64,000 bases of DNA. It comes from Scolanthus callimorphus (lineage: Eukaryota; Cnidaria; Anthozoa; Actiniaria; Edwardsiidae). The notes under the pieces were generated by a model. It searched no databases and was not told the origin of the DNA. It worked only from the letters and a program-made list of their open reading frames with translations. This document shows, in pieces, positions 14,401 through 26,400 of this stretch (positions are counted from its first letter, which is position 1; every line of letters starts with the position of its first letter). Made by a program: the position numbers and the translations under genes. The stretch is taken from positions 12,621,399 to 12,685,398 of the forward strand of contig CM066912.1 in assembly GCA_033964015.1 (NCBI GenBank). Reading direction: 5' to 3'.

Positions 14401-17400
14401 GCAAATCGGTTGAAACGCGACCGAGATATGGCCCCCTGAATACATAATTTTCTTTAAGAAATCACTGTATTTTTGGTTGCGTTTAAAGTTTAGTGAACGC
14501 AGTCCAAAATACAGTGATTTGTTAAAGAAAATTATGTATTCAGGTGGCCATATCTTGGTCGCGTTTCAACCGATTTGCCTCATTTTTTGCATCCGATTCT
14601 CTTTTCACTTTATCTTTCATTATTCGTGGACTAAAATCGGAAATTCAAGATTTCTCAAATTTATGACGTCACACTTGAGTACTCTATTGTAATGAAATTA
14701 ACAAAACGGCACAAACATTTCACTTTGTAAGGTACGGGTAGAGGTTCAAGGGGACCTTTGATAAAATGGTTGTCATTTTGTCTGCTTTTAAACTACGTAC
14801 ATGCATTATAATCATTTTGAAACAAATGTTATATTTGTATTAACCATAAATAAATTAATCAAATTAACTATTATTTGTAAAAAAAAAACATTTAGACTTC
14901 AAAAGTGAGCAAGCGATGTTAAATTTATTTCGTTTAAGATCGAACTTTCAGGAGGCAAACACAATCCTAAATACTCAACATCGAAAAAAAACCTGGCACT
15001 TTTTAGGGTTCGCCTTTAGCGTTACTTATAACATATACAATAAATGTACGTAGCTCAAGTGCGACAAAATTACAACTAGTTTTCAAAAGACCTCTGTGAC
15101 GAAAACAATCGGTGTCTAGTTTCGACTGAATTACGAATATCGATTTTTTTCTATTTGCTCTGTTCTGTAGAGAAACGCATACCTTCTGATGTACCAAAAA
15201 CACAAAGGTAAGCTCCCAGACTAGATTATTACCTCATGTCAATAAGGTAATAAGGTCAATAAATATTATTATTATTATATGTCTTCTCGACCAAAACTAC
15301 AACTTATGTAATTTTATGATAAACAGGCAAGGAAGATAGATGCCGGCTGCCAGATGTAAGTATAAAATAAAGTAAAGCGAGCTGCATCATCGATAGCTCG
15401 AAACAACGCTTGGCTGACAATTAAAACGGAGGTCGACGATGCACCGCTTTACCCCCTTATACCACGCCACAGAAAATACAGCCAATCAGAATGCAGGAAT
15501 GGCGTTGCATATTCGGCGGTGTTCCACTCAACCCTCCAATCGTGCACTGCGTTTACGTAAAACGTAGCTTTTGATTTTTGTAGCATGATATAAAAAAGTT
15601 ATACAATTATTTATCGTGGCATAAGAAGAAGAATATCACACTTGTCAGCAAAAAGTGACGCGTGGGATATTCTGTATTATTATATGGACAAGAGTGTTTT
15701 ACTGGGAAATACGCCACACGTAGATCTCATATAAAGCTACATCCGGGACCTGAGTGACATATTTTCCATATCCTCACTAGTGAGGATATCGGTCAAAACA
15801 AAAGTTCTTGAAAATCAATTTGGAGTATTTTTTTCGGGTTTGCCCATATAATAAAAAGAAAATTACACGGTGGCTTGAAGATATGAGTTTTATTTTCTCG
15901 TGTCAAAAACAATATTTTACTCATTCGCTGTGCTCATTCGTAAAATATTGCTCTTGCCGCTCGAAAATAAAACTCATACCTTCGCGCCACCGTGTAATAT
16001 CCTCTATGTATGCCACTTGAAAGCATTGTATAACTAGTATTATCCCATTCTCATTCCAGACCCAATAAATATGTCGCTTCTTTTCCAATTAGGACGATTT
16101 CTGGATGTTTTCCATAAAATAAAATCCGCTTTTTATTCCACATAAAGTCTCCCCTCATTAGTGAATTAACCAAAAGTCTACGAATTTGTATTACGCATGG
16201 TCGGTCATAATCACAATATAAACCAGTCGTACGAGTCAAGTAATGTAGTTTAGCCAGACTGTGAGAGGGTGGATGATTGGTTGTCATCACGGTCCGCGGT
16301 TAAAATGGAAATTAAAATGAAAGACAAATTAAACACTCTTTCCGCTGTCCATTTGAACTCAGGTAGAAGCTGACGCTCAAGTGTCGGAAAAAGGCAAAGG
16401 TAGTAAGTATATAACATCCGGATATAATACCTAAGTTCTTTTAGTTAAAACTGCATGTTGCCCTATTTCTAAACCTTATTTTAATTGTTTTTTAAGGCCA
16501 GAATATTCTCAATGAAAGTAAGACGTCACTACTTCGGATTACGGACGCTCAACTCAAAAAGGTGATTAACTTTGTCCCTGCCAAAAACCGAACAACGCAC
16601 AGGCCCTACTAGCCTCTCTGCATTTCCAGGATTACAGCATTAGATCTGTTTTCACATGACTGTCGTGAAAGCAATTCATGAGTAATTCACTACTATCCAA
16701 TCAAATGCGTCAGTGAGGCCTAGTAAAAAATAGACATGTTTATCGTCCGGAGCTTTCCAAAAAGAGTCCATGCGGCCTTCTTTGCTCCTTTTTTATGTCT
16801 TGTTTTATTGGTTTATACCATATTTTGTGTACAAAATGACTACGTCGACTGTTTCATAAACTATTCTTGATTCATGTAAAGCATTTCCGTGCTCATTAAA
16901 ACCACATTGCAAAGCAGTTTCTAACCGCTTGTAACGTTTGAATACGTTTTGGAGACAATTTAAAAATAAAAGAAAAAAGAGTGCGGCTTAAAAAAAAATG
17001 ATGCGGGCGGGAACGATAAAGACGTATTATGTTTATCAAACCAATGAGAGAGCGAGGTAATTCTTAATCTCTCCTTTTCGCGAGCGAGTCCCATCACAAG
17101 TAATTGTATAATTGTTTTCTCTGCGCGATCTGTTTGGCTGAAGGATCAAAAAACATGCTCTCGACCAATCACGAACCCAAGCAATCGCAATTTGCAATTA
17201 TTCACGACAGTCACTTGAAAACTGCTGTAACATATGGCATAACTTACTGGGCGCAGACGATTATTGCATATTGGTAAAATTAGTGCTAGGATGCTTTCTT
17301 TTCGTTGTCGATTTTTCCCAACCCAATTTGTAAACTAAAATAACTAAACTAATATACTTTGCTCACTACCGCTTATTTCTGAGTTCTCGGTTCCTTAATC

Positions 17401-20400
17401 CCCCTTTCTATATAGACCGAATTACTGCTGCTGCTGCTGTTGTTGTTGTTGACATACATTTATTATAAAGGCCCACAAGAACGCGACCACGAGAGAATCC
17501 GGTCGCATCATGGGTTTCGACGGATCGCCAATTAGAAATGTGGAGGCGAGTGATATTCGTTACAGACTTGTGGATCCCGAAGGGCATCTTAATGGGTTTG
17601 TAAGTATTCTAAGCAAGTCCTCCCATTTCATTTCTATAAACTTTTTTTTTATTTAAACCTGCCGTTTTCACTAGTGAAATAAGCGGAGACGAAGACGTAC
17701 GAGCTTACGGTTTGTGTGAAAATCGGTTGTGACGTAAGCGTAAGCGGAGACGTAAGAAAAAGGAAACCTTCCGTTTTGCTTCCTTCACGCTTACGTCTCC
17801 TTCTCCGTCTCCGTTCTTTGATTTTCACACGAACGTAAGCTTCCTTACGTCTCCGTATCCGCTTACTTCACTAGTGAAAAGCCCGGGCTTTAATTTCTAT
17901 TTTATTTGCTGATATCCCTTTTTTAAATTATTTTTATCACTTTTGTTGAATATCTATTAAATATTACGAGGGAAGGATACAATGGCTCGTTTGCTAAAGC
18001 GTTGTCATTATCATTCCGTCTGCTTTAAAGCCAGGCATGTGTTATATGTCATTTCAAAGCTTTTTTAGAGTAGAAAACAAATAAATAATACTTTAAATAA
18101 CTATTAATAAAATCAATAATTATTTGTAAAAGCTCTACGTGTACGTACCCTAAAGGCAGACGAAATGACAAACATTTTGCGAAAGGACCCCTTTAACCTT
18201 TCCCCATACCTATATTCTTATATATATATATATTTATACCTTAAGAGAAATCGTGTCCGCACTCGCTCCTCTTAGCCCTGAGGGTGTTGGGAAGGGGGGC
18301 TCAGGGGGGCTCAGGGAAATCATGCTCCCCTTCAAAAAACCATGTCCGTTTTCATTTTTTATACAATAAGTTAACGGTAAACTAAATTTCCGTGAATTTT
18401 TCACAGGCATTAGCTAGATTTAATTCAACATTGCACTCTAAATTTCTCATCAACAGATTGTAAACGAGTACATTAGGCTAGTCGTCGAGGCGTTAAACCA
18501 TTCCAAGGTATGGATTTAAGGAAAATGCATGCTTGATTCTCATATTTTTGCGCCCGCTTTTTCGTCATTTATATTATTAAGTAATTAACGATTTAAAATC
18601 AACCACACAGAGAGCTGGCAGAATCGGAATGTTAACGAGTTTCCGATTTGGCGAATGGGGAGCCAAGGAACCACCACAATCGCTTGTCAATGTCGTTACA
18701 GTAAGTTTACTTTTTCTACTTACTGGTAACAAGGTAACAGGCGACTTCGCCGTTGCCGCCAGAGTTTTGCAGTCGGGTGTTTCTGTGATGTCAATCAGTG
18801 TCGTAATGTGAACCAATCATATCCTTACTCAATGCATTCCATTGGCTTCCATTGCGAGACATGTCACGACAGAAGACAATTTACTGCACTAGATGAAGGT
18901 TTACATGGTTTGATTGACTACATAAAAACCCAACTGCCACACTTTGAAAACAAAGGTTTGAACGCGTTGGGTCGCGTGTTACCTGAAACAGCTGTTAAAG
19001 GCCCTGTCCACACTAAAGCGATTTTAAGTATTCGTTTTCACACTACGGATTCGATGTGTGTTCGTGTGGACGGGTTGGCTCCAAATAAGAGATCAGTTTT
19101 CATTTGATGTTGACCTGTGCAACGACAGTCTCAAATTAAGTTGTACAGTAGATGTATTGTAAAGCGCTCCTGATCTTTAGGAAGCGAGCGATATATAAGA
19201 TTTTATTATTATATTATTATTATTAGATGTCATCGTTTTCATTTTTATCGACCGCCCATTACGGATTCGTTCGAGAGCGTGTTATATCAGAGTTTCCATA
19301 GCAACGCAACAGAGGGATCACCCTTAAAAGTACCTTAAGGGTTTAACGTATATCCGATATATCCGATCGAAGAATTTGACGCGCCTGGCGCTTATCTGTC
19401 TAATTCCACTAAATCCAAATCTTAGTTTTGTTCCACATCGATGTTCTAGAGCCAGTTTCAGCACAAGGAGAAAGTGATTGTCCCAGTTCACGTGGAGCTT
19501 CAATCACTTGGCGATGATCACTGGTGTCTTCTGGTAATTATGCTCATGCATTTCCACGCTCTCGTTCACGTTCTCGTTTTCACATCAACACACATTTTGC
19601 GATATATTCTGATCTATGAAAATTCAAGTAAAGCCTTATATTTAAATTATCTGGCTAAACTTCCTACAAACGGCAGTGGTATTTAAAACCTCCAGTGGAC
19701 CTCGAATTCCGATGGCGAGCAATTTTATTCAACGTCTAGTACTAGTACTAACAAGAGTACAAAACAAGAATACAATACCGAAATTAGAAGTGGCAGGGAC
19801 ACCGCATTGTTATCCCATTGTTCTACTTCAAGTTGTCACCGATACCTGGACTATTTAAATTTCAAGGAGCAAAATTCCAGGGTGGGTTATTCTTAACATA
19901 TGAAAATCCGGGGTGAATACGAATTAGAATTTGACTGAAAATATTCCAGGCAACCAATAATTCTAAACCAGAGGTCCTCAACCCAATATCATATCATATT
20001 ATGCTTTAAAATTATTTATTACAGGTCGTGGACCTCGTCAAAGAATCAATTCTCTACTTTGATCCGCTTGGCATGGATGTTGGATACGAGGAAAGTTCCC
20101 GTTTAATCAAGTGAGGGGTCTACCGAACACAAATTTTCCAACAAATCAAATGTATCTTATAAAGACACTAATCTCAATTTTTAATTTTCCAGGAACATAA
20201 TTCAAAGATCACTCGATCTATCGATAGAAGAAGTCGCCAAGTGGAAAGTAATCTCAATAAAGGTACCAATCAAAGGCACGCCGTAGGCCAACTCGTAGCT
20301 GGGGTTACGGTTGATGTAACACCTGTCTGTTAGTTTCTGTTGCGCGCGATCCAAGTTAGAAATAAGTGGACAGTTGACAACTATGGATTTCGTACATTTT

Positions 20401-23400
20401 TTTAGGATGGCGAACACTTTCCACTTCAGAGAAACGTGCACGACTGTGGAGTCTTCACCTGTTTGGTGAGTAACTGCTTGCATCGTCCAACGACATCGAA
20501 TTTCTAATATACAACATACATACTTGTAATACGTTTATGCCCTTTTCATCCCCTTCCCCCTATATATCTCTTGTCGTATGTTTCTCTATTGATTTCGTTT
20601 AATTGGCATTACTTTATGTTTTACCTTTTCTAGTACGCGGTTTGTCTGTTCCTTCCGAGAACTATCTCTTTTGCGAAAGTAAGTATCGAGAATGATCCTG
20701 CTGTTAATGGGCGATTCCAGCTAAAACGCATTGCATGCCCGTAATTATGGGATAAAAATGAAAAAAAAAGCGTGCACTGCGATCTGGTAGTTGTTGGGCA
20801 CGTCATGGGTATTATGAATAAAGAAGAGCGCGCACGCTTATAGCGTTACTCATTATTTATCAACATTCCATGCATTGGTAATGATAATGTGGCAACCGTA
20901 GATTCAATAGTGCCCTTTGTTAGGTGAACCAATCGATCTCTGGTTGGTACATTGATGAATGACGTCAGCGTGAACAGCGCTATAGCTTTAATCGTCCATT
21001 GCCGTTAATTTTTCTTTACTTTTACCCACTCTCGAGACGATGACATCATAAATACGAACAAAAAACAAAGGCTTATGAAATTCATAAATTTAAACCTTAT
21101 CTGATTTGATCTGTTGAGGTCGTGAATATATGCAAAAGTAAATATTATTTTCTTGGATAGCCTGCGTAGCAAGCGCAAAAGGGAAGGGAAAGGGAGAGGG
21201 AACCGAGGAGGACGCGATTCTTGGATGTTTCTTAGCTTTTTCAGATGTGATGAAAAGAAAATTGAACGCGAAAGACCAGGAAGGCCTCCTTATCTACCCA
21301 TATGAACTGCATTGGAACATGAAGATGTATTTTCACAGAAGATGTATTTTCTCGATTACAGGATGACATCCCAAAGCTGAGGTTGCAAATGGCGTTCGAA
21401 ATCATGAATAGGGGTCTAATGTAAGTGACCAAGACCCCGTTTACACTAGGGCAAATTGTCCCGGATACATGACCAATCCGGTATTTGTCAACCGAGACGT
21501 TTTGCCGTCTACACACAAATATGTCAATCCGGGAACAAACTATCACGGATTGGGGTAAAATCTCCGGAGACGCGTCTACGGTTTGAAAGTGGGATCATGT
21601 GTTCGGGTACATTTGTATCCGTGGTAGAAATTTTCGTCTCCGGAGATATTTGCTCTAGTGTAAACAAAGTCTAAAAATGACCCCCCAAAAAATGTTGTTA
21701 TTCCCGGGCCATTCTATTTTCAGTGCAGATTTTGTTTTACTGCTACGTCCCACTCCTTTGTCTGATCCTATTTTCTAATAGAAAGCCAATTTACCTAGTC
21801 AATTTACCTTTCCGTGAGGGGGTGGGGGGTGGTAACAATAATAATAATAGGATATCAATATTGTACATAAACCTAAATTACTTTGTTTGATTAGCTTAAC
21901 TGAAATGAATTTTACCAATTTTAGGCCATTAACTTTGTTGTTGTTGTTTTTCTCAATAATATCTATTTGTTTTTCTATACAGGGATGAGATCAAACTCCA
22001 ACTTTTCCCTCTCCGCGAGTTTCCAGGCAGCAGACCCAAAAGGACTTGCAAGGTAAAGACAAACAGACTAATACATTTCACATGTGATGTGATTGATGTA
22101 TATGTGATAGCACATATTGTTAATTGCAAAGGATAGACCTTTTTACCTTGCGTAATGTTGTCTCATTTTCAGATAACGTGCCTTTCCATATGCATTCATT
22201 TTGTTTTTCTGCTATGCACCGAAGGTTATATGAATATGGAAGCATGCTAAACAAAGGACGAATAATCAATTGAATGCCACGTAAATCTAAAATAGTGTTT
22301 ATTACTAGTTCCGTTCCTCTGACAAGTATCCTGCAAGATATCTCATCTGAGAGCAATTTCATCTAATGAGCTTATAAACAATTATGGAATATGCTTTAGA
22401 GCTATATCACAGTGCTATTAATGAAATCAATTATACTGCTAAACTCTCCATAACATAACAGTAAATAGCCATTGTCTGTCAGGAATCCATTCCTATCGAC
22501 TTGAACACGGTGCAATCGTGACAAAGCTCCTTTGCCGTTAGTTCTTTCAATACGTTTTTCTGTGGCATAGTAAAGAAAAGTAAAGTTGGTGCTTATATAG
22601 CCTATCGCTTATCCACACAGTTCTAAGCACTTTACATTTTTGGATAACACATCCTATACAAACCAGGACTCCCATATTTTTTGGCTGGCGATGATGGTCG
22701 TATCTTATGGGTTAAAATCACGGGGCCTTGGGTCTCTTTTAGGGGTGATCTTAATCTTCAATAAAATTGAGAGATTAGTATCTTTTAGGGCCGAAATATG
22801 TGTCCAATTGCCTCATGATGGTGGTCCTTAAAGCCGTGTAAGAAAGACAGATTTCTCGTTTAGAAGACTATACAACAGTAAAGGCATACTTCTGTCAAAC
22901 ACGGAAATTTCTTGATGGGTATCTTTTACCTGCCTCCACGCGGCCTCATCTTTTAGGGTAAGAAATTATTTGAGCCACGCCATGTTTGGTATCTTTTAGG
23001 GGTGAAACTGAAAATTTCCGACGATCATCCCCGACCAAAACATATGAGAGTCCCCCGGGGGTATGACTGCTAGTATGGTGAGTTCTGTGACACGGAGGTC
23101 GGACAACTTCCGACGGTCCTCTGGTTAATTAACGTCCCTCTGGTTCCGGTTAGTGTATAGTGTATAGGCATAGCATAATGCGTAGACATAGCTTTGATAT
23201 AGTCTTTGGTATATTTTCTTTCTTTCGTTTCACCTTTTTTAGCGAAAGTACAACTCATCTGAATATGTGTTATCTGGCCATACACAAAAGGGGAAATCTC
23301 AGATAAAGGTATTTAATTTTTTCCTAGAGGGCACGGTAACGAATTCTGCATTCTGATTGGTTCTTAGAGCGCGCGCGCGGGGGCAATATTTTCCTATCTC

Positions 23401-26400
23401 TGACCTGACCTAGGTCACGGTAACCATTTGCGCGCGCTTGTTTCCATCTAAAAAATCAAATTTTAGAGTTGGAAAAATATAAATAAGTTATTTACCGGCT
23501 TTAGGTCGGTCCGTATAGGCAAAAACTGTGACCTCGGCCTGGAAAATATTGACCTCGGCCTCCGGCCTCGGTCAACATTTCCAGCCCTCGGTCACAGTTT
23601 TTCCCTATACGGACCTCCCAGCCGGTAAATAACATATATTTATTTTTTCCTCGAGGGCACGGTAACGATCCTGCATTCTGATTGGTTCTTAGAGCGCGCG
23701 CGCGGGGGCAATATTTTCCCATCTCTGACCTAGGTCACGGTAACCATTTTCGCGCGCTTGTTTTCATCGAAAAAAATGAAATTTTTGAGTTGGAAAAAAA
23801 TAAATAAGTTATTTACCGGCTTTAGGTGGGTCCGTATAGGGAAAAACTGTGACCTCGGCCTGGAAAATGTTGACCTCGGCCTCCGGCCTCGGTCAACATA
23901 TTCCAGCCCTCGGTCACAGTTTTTCCCTATACGGACCTCCAGCCGGTAAATAACATATATTTATTTTTGCGCAGTATTAACCAACCTTTGTATTTACCAA
24001 TGCCAACATTTAGGAGCATAAACACCAAGCAAATCAGATTGCAAAAAAAAAAAACACAAATGATTACTTGCGTTTTTAGTCCTAAACTCATCAGGTATTC
24101 AATGCAAATGCTAAAATGATAAAGAAGGAACTCTTTCAGATAATTAGGGAGGAAGAGATGTCCAATGTGCGTGAGTTGTTCTGGATGGAGTGAAAAAATG
24201 AGCGCGAGCAAACAATTTGTAAATTTGGGCAAGACATTGTGCATGAGATGAATGGGATTTTAAAATATTAGACAGAAAAGCCTTTGTCAAAGGTGGGCTA
24301 GAGGAGGCGAGATTTGGTCATACAAATTTCTGTAAGAGGTTGATGGGAAGTGGCGACGAGAGGCGGCAAGCGGATACATTAGCCTAATAGGCGCGAAAAG
24401 AAGAAAGCAAGAAAATGCAACAACTAAGAAAGAATAAGAAAAGAATATAGGCGAGTTTGAGCAAATAAACATTTTTTTTTGAAAATGCAGCACTTTATCC
24501 TTGGACAATTTTGAGAAATATAATTATTTTGAGAAAACCCTCCCTCCCATTTCTACATATCAAGGTCAATGCAAACATTTGGTAGTTGTCGTCAACGATG
24601 TAATCTTGAAATTGTAATAGTGACCGTGGCCTGTTCAGCGTTTTGTTACTGCACAACAGGCAACAGGCTACATTTTCTACATCAAGAAAGCTTTCTGTCG
24701 TAAAAGGATTATACACAGGACAACTTTCTTATTACAGGGAATGAAAAAGGCTAGAGTCAAATGTGACACGAAGCTCCATGTTGGGGAAGAGAGAGAAGTC
24801 ACCGACGAGAGAGAAGCCACCGACGAGATAGAAGCCACCGTCGACGAGAGAGAAGCCACCGTCGACGAGAGAGAAGCCACGGACGAGAGAGAAGCCACCG
24901 ACGAGATAGAAGCCACCGACGAGAGAGAAGCCACCGACGAGAGAGAAGCCACCGACGAGAGAGAAGCCAACGACGAGAGAGAAGCCACATCCACAGACAC
25001 GGAAGAAGAACCGGCTCAAACTAGTGACGTAGTTGGGGAAAACACAGAAGGTATAAACCACTTGCCGTTAATCAGGCTTTCATTAATTAAGCATGACAGG
25101 CCTACAATTAGGCGTTTTCCCACAACAAATGTTTGGATGACTTTGGTACATTTACTGCACTGCAGTCATGCGCTTCGCTGTATATTTGAAAAATATGGGT
25201 ACGCTCCAGGCTGTGACTGCTCCTTTTCAAAATCTTGTGTACGCAATTGGCAACTATAATCGCGTTTGTATGTAATACATCGAATAAAACTGGCTCTAAT
25301 TAAAGTTCACGAATCTCAACCTGTCTCATTTCTCTTGCCAGTCTTGAGCGGGGAAAAGGCATTGATTATGAAGTTGCATTGCAAGTAGGTTAGACATAAT
25401 AACTAGCTCAGCAGTCTGTTGATTAGAGAGCGGCACACCGATTTGCTGTTATATTTCAATGCAGAACCACATCTTTCCCAAAAATAGTTGTATTTACAAC
25501 TAGATTATTATTATTGTTATTGTTATTGTTATTGTTATTGTTATTGTTATTGTTATTGTTATTGTTATTATCATTATTAGATGTAAAATTGCGGATGTCA
25601 TTTGAATAGTTTTTAACTACACAGATTCCTGTTTCATGGTGAATCGTGGAGTTGAATAACCAGATTATTTGATTCAATTATATTCACAAAAAACTCGATT
25701 ATACGGTTGCCGAAAAAATAATACTGGTGGTACTTTATTATCTTGATCCTATCACCCGTGAGCCGGGCTACAGCATGAATTTCTTTTGCTGTAGTTTGCC
25801 TTACGGCCCTGTATAAATAGATCGCATTGAATTTGATAATGGTTTGAAGATTTCAAGCGAAATATTGCATATAATTTCTAGTAGCATGATGGATGTCCAT
25901 CGTAGTTAACCTCGTTTTGATTCAATTGAGCTGTTTGGGGGTCTTTTCGATATAGTAAGTCAAGCTCTCAAAGTGCTGCCTGACGTCTATTTATTTCCCC
26001 TGTTTTTTTTGACAGAGGAATACGAGTTGGACAGCGAGACGAAAGCCTTCGTCGCGTCGCTGGTACCTTATCTAAAGTTCATGGTGTCAAGCCCAGCGAA
26101 CTTGAAGGGAGTGGAGGGAGAGAGACTACGTGCAGTCACCCTCGGCAGAAACAAATTCAAGGAGCTTGAGGAATCAGAATTTTGGGTCTTGAGCGACTGG
26201 TTTGGAGCTGAGAAAGTTATTGCATTTCAGTTGGAGCTTCTTCGTCAATTCACACTATACAAGTTCAAGTATCTCTATGGACTTATGTCCAATGCAGAAA
26301 TGATATGCTCAATCCTCCTGCCAGAGCTGCTAGTCTGGTATGAAATGAAAAGGAAAAAAATGACGCACCAGGATGTCATGAAATACATTTTCAAGAGGGA

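Larger units (their letters stand above)
8701..15207 (+). other. USP (peptidase C19) catalytic domain, exons 7-16
   Basis: The Cys box (NIAQSCWFG, C1245) is in exon 7. Exon 9 has the conserved GQQQDVHEALT. Exons 10 and 12 carry two CxxC pairs (CEEC, CSSC) that match the zinc-ribbon fingers of USPs. Exons 14 and 15 encode the His box SGHYTSVV (H1477) and YINDEFV, giving D1493 or N1492. Exon 16 ends the fold with AYLLMYQKH. The predicted reaction is hydrolysis of ubiquitin isopeptide bonds. The usual Tyr after the nucleophilic Cys is Trp, and the usual Gly-Asn before it is Ala-Gln, which may alter oxyanion support. Confidence 0.85.
17471..22052 (+). other. Ulp1/SENP-like (peptidase C48) domain, exons 20-29
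   Basis: Exons 20-22 encode LNGFIVNEYIRLVVEAL, matching the Ulp1 motif in which a short helix follows the substrate groove. Exon 23 carries the His of DDHWCLL (H1679), exon 24 the Asp of LYFDPLG (D1696), and exon 26 the Gln and Cys of PLQRNVHDCGVFTC (Q1743, C1749). The full His-Asp-Gln-Cys set of SUMO/NEDD8-type proteases is present. Predicted activity is cleavage of SUMO or a SUMO-like conjugate. The domain directly follows the USP with a linker of about 50 residues (exons 17-19). Confidence 0.85.

Noticed and set aside
24732..25061. Minus-strand frames over exon 31
   Set aside because: Shadows of the hexad repeat in the + strand exon, whose splice sites and phase fit the large gene.
25456..25677. 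Poly-Asn minus-strand frame
   Set aside because: It is a translation of the TTATTG microsatellite in an intron.
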